A stretch of 64,000 nucleotides of DNA, taken from contig CAZUUA010000007.1 of assembly GCA_964623635.1 (NCBI GenBank), positions 1-64,000 of the forward strand, written 5' to 3'. Below the pieces are notes generated by a model that was not told where the DNA came from, made no database searches, and saw nothing but the letters and a program-made list of their open reading frames with translations. Origin of the DNA: UMGS1696 sp964623635 (GTDB taxonomy: Bacteria > Bacillota > Clostridia > Oscillospirales > CAG-272). Every line of letters begins with the position of its first letter. Positions within the stretch are counted from its first letter, which is position 1. Both the position numbers and the translations under genes were made by a program. Positions 8,334 through 16,274 of this stretch are shown piece after piece.

Positions 8334-9134
8334 ATGACCGAAATGCACGTGCAGCTCAATACCTACGACAAACTGAAAGTATATATCACGGATTCTCGTG
8401 CCGATATGGGAGCGATGGCAGCTATGGACTGCGCCAAGACTTTGCGGTACCTGCTTTCCATCCGGGACACCGTGTCCATGATCTTTGCCGCTGCCCCTTC
8501 CCAGAACGAGACCTTGGCGTCTTTGTGTGCCGAACCGGACATCGACTGGACAAGGGTCATCGCTTTCCATATGGACGAATACGTGGGACTGTCTTCGGAG
8601 CATCCCCAGTCCTTTGGGTCCTATCTGCGAGCGCATATCTTTGGTAGACTGCCTTTCCGAGAAGTGCACTATATCCGGGGAGACGCACCCGATCCGGCGG
8701 CAGAATGTGCCCGGTATGGCAAGCTGCTGGCCGAGCATCCTGTGGACATCGTGTGCTTGGGCATTGGGGAGAATGGACACATCGCCTTCAACGATCCCGG
8801 TGACGAGCACAATCCCCGTGTGGCAGACTTCCACGATCCGTTGCCCATCAAGCTGGCAAAGTTGGATCCCGTCTGCCGGATGCAGCAGGTCCACGACGGC
8901 TGCTTTGCTACATTGGACGATGTACCCACCCATGCGTACACCTTGACCATTCCCAGCCTGACAGGGGCCGGACACCTGTTTTGTACCGTACCTGCTGCCA
9001 CCAAAGCCGAGGCCGTCTGGCGCACCTGCCACGATCCCATCGACGAGAGCTGTCCTGCCACCATCATGCGGACACACAGCCATGCGGTGCTGTACTGCGA
9101 CGGGGACAGCGGCAGAAAGCTTTTGGGGGAGTAA
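8334..9134 (+). CDS. nagB: glucosamine-6-phosphate deaminase
   Basis: The 266-residue protein carries the two hallmark motifs of NagB: FHMDEYVGL (about residue 76) with the catalytic aspartate, and GENGHIAFNDP (about 144-154) with the active-site histidine. The family converts glucosamine-6-phosphate to fructose-6-phosphate and ammonia. The ATG at 8334 is preferred because CGGAGG lies ten bases upstream, although the frame is open further left. It is the first gene of a rightward cluster that also encodes NagA. It is somewhat divergent from E. coli NagB, so a related amino-sugar-6-phosphate isomerase is possible. Confidence 0.88.
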   Translation: MTEMHVQLNTYDKLKVYITDSRADMGAMAAMDCAKTLRYLLSIRDTVSMIFAAAPSQNETLASLCAEPDIDWTRVIAFHMDEYVGLSSEHPQSFGSYLRAHIFGRLPFREVHYIRGDAPDPAAECARYGKLLAEHPVDIVCLGIGENGHIAFNDPGDEHNPRVADFHDPLPIKLAKLDPVCRMQQVHDGCFATLDDVPTHAYTLTIPSLTGAGHLFCTVPAATKAEAVWRTCHDPIDESCPATIMRTHSHAVLYCDGDSGRKLLGE

Positions 9135-9194
9135 AATTTTTGAAAAATATATAAGTATGACAATGCCAAAGACGAGATAAGGAGTACATACGAT

Positions 9195-10268
9195 ATGAAG
9201 AAAATTCGTGTTGCCATCATCGGGCAGGGCCGCAGTGGTCGTGACATCCACGGCAGCTATTTTCTGTCCGAGGCCAATACTCAATATGAAGTCGTTGCCG
9301 TGGTGGATGCGTTGGAGGACCGCCGGGACAGAGCTGCGAAGGAATTCAGTTGCCCGGTTTTTGCCGATTACACCGAGCTGTTTCCGCTGCAGGCTTCCAT
9401 TGATCTGGTGGTCAATTCGACATTCAGCTATCTTCATGCGCCCATCACGCTGGATCTGGTGCACCACGGCTTTCATGTGGTGTGTGAGAAGCCCTTTGCC
9501 CAGCGTGCCTATGATGTGGATCAGATCATGACCGCCGCCGCACAACAGGGTGTCATGGTCACAGCCTTCCAGCAGTCCCGGTATGCGCCGTATTTTCTCA
9601 AGATCAAAGAGATTTTGGCAAGCGGCGTGCTGGGTGAGCTGACGCAGATCTCCATCCGGTTCAACGGATTCTCTCGCCGTTGGGACTGGCAGACCTCCCT
9701 GCGTATGGGTGGCGGTGAAGTGATGAACACCGGTCCGCATCCCATGGACCAGGCGCTGGATCTGCTGGGCTACGATGTGGAAATGCCCCAGGTATTCTCG
9801 AAGCTGGGCAGCATCAACGTGGCCGGGGATGCAGAGGACTATGCCAAGATCATCCTGACCGCACCCGGCAAGCCCCTGATCGACATCGAGCTGTCCAAGC
9901 AGGATGCCTATGCCAACTGGCTGTACACCATCTATGCCAAGAACGGTTCGCTCCGTGCCAATCACAAGGTGGTGGAATGGCAGTGGTTCGACCCGGCAGA
10001 GGTGCCCATGCCGTCTCTGCAGCTGACACCCCTGCGCCACCCGGAGACAGGCTACCCCATGTACTGCGGTGAGACACTGCCCTGGCACAAGGAAAGCGCC
10101 GACCTGACCGGAGACGCCTTTACTTCGGCGGTACATATGTACTACACCATGGTTTATGATCACCTGGTATACGGCAAGCCGCTTGCGATCACCTTAGAGC
10201 AGGTGCGCCGCCAGATCCGTGTGGACGAGCTGATCCATGCACAAAACCCGCTGACCATGCAGTATTGA
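9195..10268 (+). CDS. Gfo/Idh/MocA family oxidoreductase
   Basis: The 357-residue protein starts with an NAD(P)-binding Rossmann segment (IRVAIIGQGRSGRDIHG, residues 4-20) and has the family signature CEKPFAQ (about residues 98-104), whose lysine is catalytic in sugar dehydrogenases of this superfamily. NTGPHPMDQALDLLG (about 178-192) supplies the conserved active-site histidine. The substrate is probably a sugar, an inositol or a glycoside. An AAGGAG site lies 11 bases before the ATG. It sits 60 bases after nagB and belongs to the same cluster. Confidence 0.9.
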   Translation: MKKIRVAIIGQGRSGRDIHGSYFLSEANTQYEVVAVVDALEDRRDRAAKEFSCPVFADYTELFPLQASIDLVVNSTFSYLHAPITLDLVHHGFHVVCEKPFAQRAYDVDQIMTAAAQQGVMVTAFQQSRYAPYFLKIKEILASGVLGELTQISIRFNGFSRRWDWQTSLRMGGGEVMNTGPHPMDQALDLLGYDVEMPQVFSKLGSINVAGDAEDYAKIILTAPGKPLIDIELSKQDAYANWLYTIYAKNGSLRANHKVVEWQWFDPAEVPMPSLQLTPLRHPETGYPMYCGETLPWHKESADLTGDAFTSAVHMYYTMVYDHLVYGKPLAITLEQVRRQIRVDELIHAQNPLTMQY

Positions 10269-10389
10269 TAGTACCCGAAAGATACTGCAAACGGATAGTA
10301 CACTAAACATGATAATACGTTACCGATATAGGTCGCACCAAGGTGTTGTGTGATCGTTGATCGGATACGATCGGAAAGGACATAACGAT

Positions 10390-11412
10390 ATGAAAAAAAT
10401 TCTTGTTTTGGGTGGAACCGGTGCTATGGGCGTGTACCTGGTGCCCCTGCTGCGGAAGATGGGCTATGCGGTGGACGTGATCTCCTTTGACGCCATCGAA
10501 TCCGGTGACCCCGATCTGCGGTATATCCAGGCGAAGGATGCCAAGGATCCGGCCTATATGGCAGAGGTGCTGAAAAACGAATACGACGGGATCGTGGACT
10601 TTATGATCTACGGCACGGCAGAATTCAAAGCAAAGCACCGGCAGCTTTTGGACAATACGGATCACTACATCTACCTGTCCTCCTACCGGATCTACGACAA
10701 CAAGGAGCACCCCATCAAAGAGACCTCGCCTCGTTTGGTGGATGCCTCCGACGATGCAGAATTTCTTGCCACCGACGACTATTCTCTGCATAAGGCAAGA
10801 GGAGAAGATACGCTACACGCCTACACCAAGGAGACCGGCAAGCGGAACTGGACTGCCATCCGTCCTGCCATCACCTTCTCCAAGCGCCGGTTCCAGCTGG
10901 TGACCGCTGAGGCAGATCTGGTGGTGTACCGTGCCAAGGCCGGTAAGAAGCTGGTACTGCCCGAAGAAGCGCTGCCTGTACAGGCCACCATGTCTTGGGC
11001 CGGAGACGTGGCACAGATGATCGCCTGGCTGCTGTTCAACGATGCCGCCTATGGAGAGATCTTCACCGTGGCTACAGCAGAGCACAACCCCTGGAGCACC
11101 ATTGCCGCATATTATAAGGAGCTGATCGGGCTGGAGATCTATCCGGTGCCGGAGGACGAATATCTGTCCATCATCCAGCCGACAGAGACCTATGGCAACC
11201 GCTGGTCCCGTTGGCAGCTGGAATACGACCGCCTCTTCGACCGGATTATCGACAACCAAAAGATCCTGACCGTCACCGGTATGCAGCAGTCCGAGCTGAC
11301 CACCGTATACGATGGTCTCAAGCGGGAGCTGGCCGCACTACCCAAGGATGCGTTTACCACCGGCAATGCTGTCAACGAGCGGATGGACAAGTTCTTGGAA
11401 GGTAAGAAGTGA
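10390..11412 (+). CDS. NAD-dependent epimerase/dehydratase family protein
   Basis: This 340-residue extended short-chain dehydrogenase has the dinucleotide-binding motif GGTGAMG (about residues 9-15), the serine-containing strand HYIYLSSYRIY (about 97-107) and the catalytic pair in DDYSLHKARGE (Y-x3-K, about 134-138). Family members epimerise, dehydrate or reduce sugars. The ATG at 10390 follows AAGGA; an in-frame ATG 33 bases upstream lacks a ribosome site. The 121-base gap before it contains small inverted repeats and GATAGTAC twice. The context suggests work on the same sugar as the flanking Gfo/Idh enzymes. Confidence 0.85.
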   Translation: MKKILVLGGTGAMGVYLVPLLRKMGYAVDVISFDAIESGDPDLRYIQAKDAKDPAYMAEVLKNEYDGIVDFMIYGTAEFKAKHRQLLDNTDHYIYLSSYRIYDNKEHPIKETSPRLVDASDDAEFLATDDYSLHKARGEDTLHAYTKETGKRNWTAIRPAITFSKRRFQLVTAEADLVVYRAKAGKKLVLPEEALPVQATMSWAGDVAQMIAWLLFNDAAYGEIFTVATAEHNPWSTIAAYYKELIGLEIYPVPEDEYLSIIQPTETYGNRWSRWQLEYDRLFDRIIDNQKILTVTGMQQSELTTVYDGLKRELAALPKDAFTTGNAVNERMDKFLEGKK

Positions 11413-11433
11413 GAGGGCATAAGGAGAAAAGCC

Positions 11434-12315
11434 ATGAAGAAGATCGCACTGATCGGCGTAGAGAATTCCCATGCGCCGGCGTTTGCTAAGCTAATAAAGG
11501 AAAAACCGGAGAAATATGGGGATATCGAGATCGTGGGCGTGTACAGCTACGACGGGGCTGCCGCACGGAAGATGGTGGACGATGGACTGGCACCCATGGC
11601 AGTGGATACGTCATCCTATTTTGTCGGATCGATCGACGGCGTCGGATCGATTGATGGCATGATCAATACGGCACGACATGGGGATAACCACTACGAATAC
11701 TCCATGCCCTACATCAAAGCCGGTGTGCCCATGTTCATCGACAAGCCCTTCTGCATCGAACCACACAACGCTGCGGAAATGATCCGGGAAGCCCAAAAAG
11801 CCGGAACGCTGCTGTGCGGCGGCTCCTGCCTGAAGTTTGCACCGGAGCTGGCGGCGCTGCAAAGTGAGATACATGAGGGAAAGCTGGGGAACGTATTGTC
11901 GGCTTCCCTGTCCGCACCCATCAATATGACAAACCCCTACGGCAACTTCTACTTCTATGCCGGACATCTGGCGGAAATGCTGCTTGCCATGTTCGGTCTG
12001 CCACAGTCCGTCTATGCCATAGCCAGAGAAAAAGCCATCACTGCCTTATGTCGCTATGCCGATAAGGAAGTGACCCTGCACTATGCGAATTACACCTACA
12101 GCGTCACGGTGCATGGCGAAAAGGCAACGAAGTATGTCACCTGCGAAAATATCACCGACCTGTACGAACCGGAGCTGGACGAATTCTGCAATATGCTGCG
12201 AAACGGCAAAATGGAACACAGCTATGCCGAGCTGGTTTCTCCTGTGGCACTGCTGCACGCCTTGTATCTGTCCTTCTCCACCGAACGGGAAGTGCCTGTG
12301 AAAGCGATTTTGTGA
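11434..12315 (+). CDS. second Gfo/Idh/MocA family oxidoreductase
   Basis: The 293-residue protein, shorter than the first paralogue, begins KKIALIGVENSHAPAF and has the family motif as IDKPFCIEPHNA (about residues 108-119). A short in-frame duplication reads VGSIDGVGSIDG (residues 65-76) and is encoded by a near-perfect 18-base tandem repeat at 11624-11660. The GxGxxG dinucleotide motif is replaced by GVENSH, so cofactor binding may differ. It starts 21 bases after the epimerase gene and is followed by nagA after one base, so co-translation is likely. Confidence 0.8.
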   Translation: MKKIALIGVENSHAPAFAKLIKEKPEKYGDIEIVGVYSYDGAAARKMVDDGLAPMAVDTSSYFVGSIDGVGSIDGMINTARHGDNHYEYSMPYIKAGVPMFIDKPFCIEPHNAAEMIREAQKAGTLLCGGSCLKFAPELAALQSEIHEGKLGNVLSASLSAPINMTNPYGNFYFYAGHLAEMLLAMFGLPQSVYAIAREKAITALCRYADKEVTLHYANYTYSVTVHGEKATKYVTCENITDLYEPELDEFCNMLRNGKMEHSYAELVSPVALLHALYLSFSTEREVPVKAIL

Positions 12316-12316
12316 T

Positions 12317-13501
12317 ATGCCAAAGCTCCTATATCAAAACGGCACTGTGGTGCTGCCGGATCGGATTTATACCGGCTGGGACGTGGCGGTAGTGGACGAC
12401 CGGATCGTGGCGGTTTGTCCCACGGGTGAATTGCCAACGGAGGATGGCTGGTCGGTTTGGGACTGCACCGGCAAATATATCACGCCCGGCTTTATCGATC
12501 TGCACACCCACGGCGGCGGCGGTCACGACTTTATGGACGGCACCGTGGAAGCCTTTGTGGGTGCGGCGAAAATGCACGCCCGACATGGTACCACCGCCAT
12601 GTGTCCCACCACATTGTCCGGTGATCCCCGGGAGACCGAGCAGGTCTGTGCGGTGTATCGAGAGGCCAAAGGGGAGGCCGACTGCGCCTTTTTGGGGATC
12701 CATCTGGAAGGCCCCTACTTTGCCGTCAGCCAAAAGGGTGCCCAGGACGAAAAATACATTCGTCCCCCGGTGCGAAAGGAGTACGAGGCACTATTGGATG
12801 CCTGTCCCGATGTGGTACGATGGAGTGCGGCACCGGAGCTGGACGGCGGTATGGAGTTCGGTCGTGTGCTGTCCGGACGTGGGGTGATTGCTTCCATTGG
12901 CCACACCGATGCGGATTTTGACACTGCCGCCAAGGCCTTGGAAAACGGCTACAGTCTCATCACCCATTTGTATTCCTGTATGCCGGGTGTCCATCGGAAG
13001 AACGCCTGGCGCATTGCCGGGACCATCGAAGCGGCGCTGTACTACGACGACTTCACCGTGGAGATCATCGCAGACGGCTGTCACCTGCCACCGGCACTGC
13101 TGAAATTCATTGTCAAATGCAAGACCACCGACCGGATCTGCCTGGTGACGGATTCCATGCGAGGTGCCGGTATGCCCGATGGAGCCACGATTTTAGGCAG
13201 TCTCACCCGGGGACAACCGGCGATCATTGAGGATGGCGTAGCCAAGCTGCCCGACCGTTCTGCCTTTGCCGGCAGCGTGGCCACCATGGATCGGCTGGTG
13301 CGCAACATGGTCATGCTGGCGAATGTACCCCTGTACGATGCGGTCAAGATGGCATCCCAAAATCCGGCGAAGGTGCTGGGGCTGTCGGACAGAGGCAAGT
13401 TGGCACCGGGCTTTGTAGCAGATGTGGTGGTGCTGGATACGGATTTGCAGGTGGTATCGGTGCTGGCTGGCGGCAAGCTCCGGTATTCTATCTTACAATA
13501 A
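12317..13501 (+). CDS. nagA: N-acetylglucosamine-6-phosphate deacetylase
   Basis: This 394-residue amidohydrolase has every recognisable NagA element. GFIDLHTHGGGGHDFMDG (about residues 58-75) carries the metal-binding HxH. HLEGPYF (about 131-137) carries the metal-ligand glutamate. ASIGHTDAD and HLYSCMPGVHRK carry substrate and metal histidines. LVTDSMRGAGMPDG (about 276-289) carries the catalytic aspartate. It deacetylates GlcNAc-6-phosphate to glucosamine-6-phosphate, the substrate of the NagB-like enzyme encoded upstream. The ATG lies one base after the preceding stop. Confidence 0.95.
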   Translation: MPKLLYQNGTVVLPDRIYTGWDVAVVDDRIVAVCPTGELPTEDGWSVWDCTGKYITPGFIDLHTHGGGGHDFMDGTVEAFVGAAKMHARHGTTAMCPTTLSGDPRETEQVCAVYREAKGEADCAFLGIHLEGPYFAVSQKGAQDEKYIRPPVRKEYEALLDACPDVVRWSAAPELDGGMEFGRVLSGRGVIASIGHTDADFDTAAKALENGYSLITHLYSCMPGVHRKNAWRIAGTIEAALYYDDFTVEIIADGCHLPPALLKFIVKCKTTDRICLVTDSMRGAGMPDGATILGSLTRGQPAIIEDGVAKLPDRSAFAGSVATMDRLVRNMVMLANVPLYDAVKMASQNPAKVLGLSDRGKLAPGFVADVVVLDTDLQVVSVLAGGKLRYSILQ

Positions 13502-13515
13502 TTGGAGGTTTATAT

Positions 13516-14460
13516 ATGCATACGATCACAGTTACAAGTTTTCCAAAGCCCCTGTCGGCACTGTGTCTGGGTACAGCTTCCTATGGCAGTGCCGGACTGA
13601 CCGGGGAACCACTGCAGAAGGCGTATGAAATTTTGGATGCCTATTATGCCAAAGGCGGTCGGTTTCTGGACACTGCCAATGTGTACGGCCGCTGGGGCGT
13701 GGATCACGTCAATGCGTCGGAGATCGTTATCGGTCGCTGGCTGCAGGAGCGGCAGGTCACCGATATGGTCATCACCACCAAGGCCTGTCACTATATGCCG
13801 GAAGCGCCTACGGTATCCCGTGTGACGGCAGACGATATGGCAAGGGACGTGGAGGAGAGCCGCCGGTCGCTGGGTCTGGACGAGCTGCCCATATGTCTGC
13901 TGCACCGAGACAACCGGAACGTGGACATCCGCACCATTGTGGATTTTTGCGTTCATCATGTGGAAAGCGGACACGTGCTGCGGTTTGGTTTTTCCAACTA
14001 TGCGGCAGACCGGGTAGAAGCTGCCATTGACTACATGGGTGCCGACTGGAAGCGGTATTTTGTGGGTGTGTCCAACGAATGGAGTCTTGCCATGGAAGGC
14101 GCAGAAAACTACGCACCGCCGGACGGCATGGTAGCCACGGATGCGGCACTGCGGACGCTGGCACGGGAACATGGCTTTGCGTTGCTGCCGTTTTCCTCGG
14201 TGGCACACGGATTTTTCGCCAAGCTGGAGCGCTGTGGTGCGGTGTACGAAAATGGCACGTGGTCCCACGTGGAGGACTTCACCGGCAATCGTGGCTGGCT
14301 GACGGCGAAGAATGGCGAAGCCTATGTGCAGCTTCTGGCCAAGTCTCAGGAGACCGGTCTGTCCGTACACACCCTGAGTCTGCGGTATCTGATGGAGCAG
14401 CCGGGTGTTGTGCCCGTGATGAGTGTGAGCCGGGTGGGGCAGTTGTTAGATTTAGACTGA
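13516..14460 (+). CDS. aldo/keto reductase, apparently shortened at the C-terminus
   Basis: This 314-residue TIM-barrel reductase has the family motifs GGRFLDTANVYGRWGVDHVNASE (catalytic D-x4-Y at about residues 51-56), then LGLDELPICLLHRDN and RFGFSNYAA. NADPH-dependent reduction of a sugar or keto-sugar is likely. The protein ends GVVPVMSVSRVGQLLDLD; most relatives continue another 25-40 residues past this point. The last bases (AGACTGA) are also the first bases of the 96-base repeat that follows, so the stop codon seems to come from the repeat. GGAGG lies nine bases before the ATG. Confidence 0.88.
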   Translation: MHTITVTSFPKPLSALCLGTASYGSAGLTGEPLQKAYEILDAYYAKGGRFLDTANVYGRWGVDHVNASEIVIGRWLQERQVTDMVITTKACHYMPEAPTVSRVTADDMARDVEESRRSLGLDELPICLLHRDNRNVDIRTIVDFCVHHVESGHVLRFGFSNYAADRVEAAIDYMGADWKRYFVGVSNEWSLAMEGAENYAPPDGMVATDAALRTLAREHGFALLPFSSVAHGFFAKLERCGAVYENGTWSHVEDFTGNRGWLTAKNGEAYVQLLAKSQETGLSVHTLSLRYLMEQPGVVPVMSVSRVGQLLDLD

Positions 14461-14863
14461 TAATGAGCGTGCCCCACCCACGAGAATTTTTACATGGTAA
14501 AAATTCTCCAACGCTTTGTGAAAAATTAAGAGGGGCAATTGGGTAGCATAGACTGATAATGAGCGTGCCCCACCCACGAGAATTTTTACATGGTAAAAAT
14601 TCTNNNNNNNNNNNNNNNNNNNNNNNNNNNNNNNNNNNNNNNNNNNNNNNNNNNNNNNNNNNNNNNNNNNNNNNNNNNNNNNNNNNNNNNNNNNNNNNNN
14701 NNNAAAAATTAAGAGGGGCAATTGGGTAGCATAGACTGATAATGAGCGTGCCCCACCCTTGAGAATTTTTACATGGTAAAAATTCTCCAACGCTTTGCGA
14801 AAAATTAAGAGGGGCAACTCGATAGCTTAGACTGTATGTAAGCGTGCCCCTTCCTTGGATACC
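14454..14863 (+). repeat. 96-base tandem repeat with a perfect palindrome in each unit (interrupted by the assembly gap)
   Basis: Units start with AGACTG at 14454, 14550, 14733 and 14829. The spacing is 96 bases wherever no N intervenes, and the last copy is partial and diverged. Each unit contains 12-base arms GAGAATTTTTAC and GTAAAAATTCTC around ATG (for example 14482-14508 and 14761-14787) plus facing GGGGCA and TGCCCC words. The true copy number is unknown because of the gap. The array fills the whole stretch between the aldo/keto reductase and glycosidase genes. No gene is seen in it. Confidence 0.9.
14604..14703. other. assembly gap of 100 N
   Basis: Exactly 100 N occur inside the 96-base tandem array, the usual placeholder for a scaffold join of unknown length. 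The real array may be longer or shorter. Confidence 0.98.
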
Positions 14864-14887
14864 GTTTACCATTAGAAAGGATCAATT

Positions 14888-16183
14888 ATGGTTTATACTT
14901 GTTCTCATGAGGAGAAATTTACCTTTGCGGTATTGCCGCCGCTGTATTTGCCGTTTTACAACCAATGGGGTGCCAATGCGTACCACACCTATTCGGCCTT
15001 CGATTATGATCCCTTTACGCTTCGGGCATCCAGCACGTCTGGGTCGCCGGTGGTGCTGACGGGGAATCAGTTCTTTGGCTTTGTGAACGATGTGGGTGGC
15101 CGCTTTGCCTATGATGGCTGCGGCAAGCTGACTGTCACCTGTCCGGCCGGGCAAGTGCTGTTTGTGGAAGAAGGCTGTGACCCCTATGGTGCATGGCAGT
15201 GCTACAACGAAAAGGTATTGGAAAATACACCGTCCTATGCACCGGAGGCGTTCTGGCGTGGGCTGGAATACTGCACCTGGGTGGATCAGAAGAACGTAGC
15301 CGCCAGAGAGGGCAGTGACAACGTATGGAAGCCCCTGTGCGAACGGTACGTATACGACTACATGGCACGTGTGGAGAAGCTGGGTCTGCCCAAGGGGAAG
15401 CTGACCATTGACGACGGTTGGGATCTGCGGTATCCGGCCGGGGAAAAGATCTGCGGCAACTGGGAGATCGACCGGGAAAAATTTCCCCACATGGAGCAGC
15501 TGGTCAAGGACATGACCGCCGCCGGGTTCTATCCGGGTCTGTGGTTCTCGCCATTTACCTTCACACCCAATTGCACCTTAGCAAAACATCATCCGGAGCT
15601 GATCGGTGAAAACTGGAACCAGAATGCGGAAAACTACACTTCGCAAAGCCTGATGTTCATTCGTCCCGACCCGATCCTGGAGCGGTATTACGACGAGATC
15701 TTCGGCTACTACATCGACATGGGCTTCAAAAAGTTCAAGCTGGATATGTCCTACGGCAACAAGCGGGAAATGAAGACGTTGCTGCAGATGATCTCCGGCA
15801 TCATCAAGAAGCACGATCCCACAGTGGAAGTGGAAGCGCACATTCCGGATATTTTTGTGTCCCGGTACTGCGACACGGTGCGGATCAACGATGTTTCCTT
15901 TGACGAAAAGGATATGTGGCGTGCGGTGACCATGGAGCATTACAAGGTCTGCCGCTTCTCGTCCCACGACCGCATTTTGAATCTGGACCACATCGGCACC
16001 AACACCCCGGATCCGTCGCCGTCGGATTATATCGCCCACGCACGACTGCTGCTGGGTCTGACCCATGAGGAACCCAGACGTGGTTTCCCCTGTGCGTCGC
16101 TGCTGCCCGACCGGTTCGACGATCCTGCCATTGCGGAAGAATACGTGGCACTGCTGCAGGATTTTGTGGCAAGACAGGGATAA
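14888..16183 (+). CDS. clan GH-D glycoside hydrolase (alpha-galactosidase-like)
   Basis: The 431-residue protein has a short N-terminal beta region (to about residue 110) and a TIM barrel with clan GH-D features: KLTIDDGWD (about 169-177), GNWEIDREKFPHM, GFYPGLWFSPF, KKFKLDMSYG (about 280-289, candidate nucleophile Asp) and DTVRINDV (about 328-335, candidate acid/base region). It is much shorter than classic GH36 enzymes and has no signal peptide, so it should act on imported oligosaccharides. GAAAGGA precedes the ATG. The substrate is inferred to be an alpha-galactoside; another alpha-glycoside is possible. Confidence 0.75.
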   Translation: MVYTCSHEEKFTFAVLPPLYLPFYNQWGANAYHTYSAFDYDPFTLRASSTSGSPVVLTGNQFFGFVNDVGGRFAYDGCGKLTVTCPAGQVLFVEEGCDPYGAWQCYNEKVLENTPSYAPEAFWRGLEYCTWVDQKNVAAREGSDNVWKPLCERYVYDYMARVEKLGLPKGKLTIDDGWDLRYPAGEKICGNWEIDREKFPHMEQLVKDMTAAGFYPGLWFSPFTFTPNCTLAKHHPELIGENWNQNAENYTSQSLMFIRPDPILERYYDEIFGYYIDMGFKKFKLDMSYGNKREMKTLLQMISGIIKKHDPTVEVEAHIPDIFVSRYCDTVRINDVSFDEKDMWRAVTMEHYKVCRFSSHDRILNLDHIGTNTPDPSPSDYIAHARLLLGLTHEEPRRGFPCASLLPDRFDDPAIAEEYVALLQDFVARQG

Positions 16184-16203
16184 AGTTTACGCAAATCAAA
16201 AAC

Positions 16204-16245
16204 GGGACTATCACACACGAAATTGCTTTCGGATGCGGTAGTCCC
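16204..16245. terminator. bidirectional terminator
   Basis: GGGACTA and TAGTCCC form the stem, with an A-run before and a T-run after. It lies between the convergent GH-D glycosidase and lipoprotein genes. Confidence 0.8.
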
Positions 16246-16274
16246 ATTTTTTACTTTGTCAAAGAGAGCAGGTA

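Noticed and set aside
8208..10163. Long open frame of about 650 codons on the minus strand opposite nagB and the Gfo/Idh gene
   Set aside because: It mirrors two well-supported genes and its translation has no recognisable family; long antisense frames are expected from the GC-biased codon use here.
10269..10389. Possible riboswitch or attenuator between the first Gfo/Idh gene and the epimerase gene
   Set aside because: There are only short hairpins, no known riboswitch core and no T-run terminator.
14454..14863. CRISPR array or transposon ends
   Set aside because: The repeats are contiguous without spacers, and no transposase or target-site duplication can be seen.
14279..14872. Minus-strand open frame with repeated EFLPCKNS phrases through the 96-base array
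   Set aside because: It is created by the repeat (96 is a multiple of three) and by N translated as X; there is no ribosome site, and it overlaps the aldo/keto reductase in antisense.
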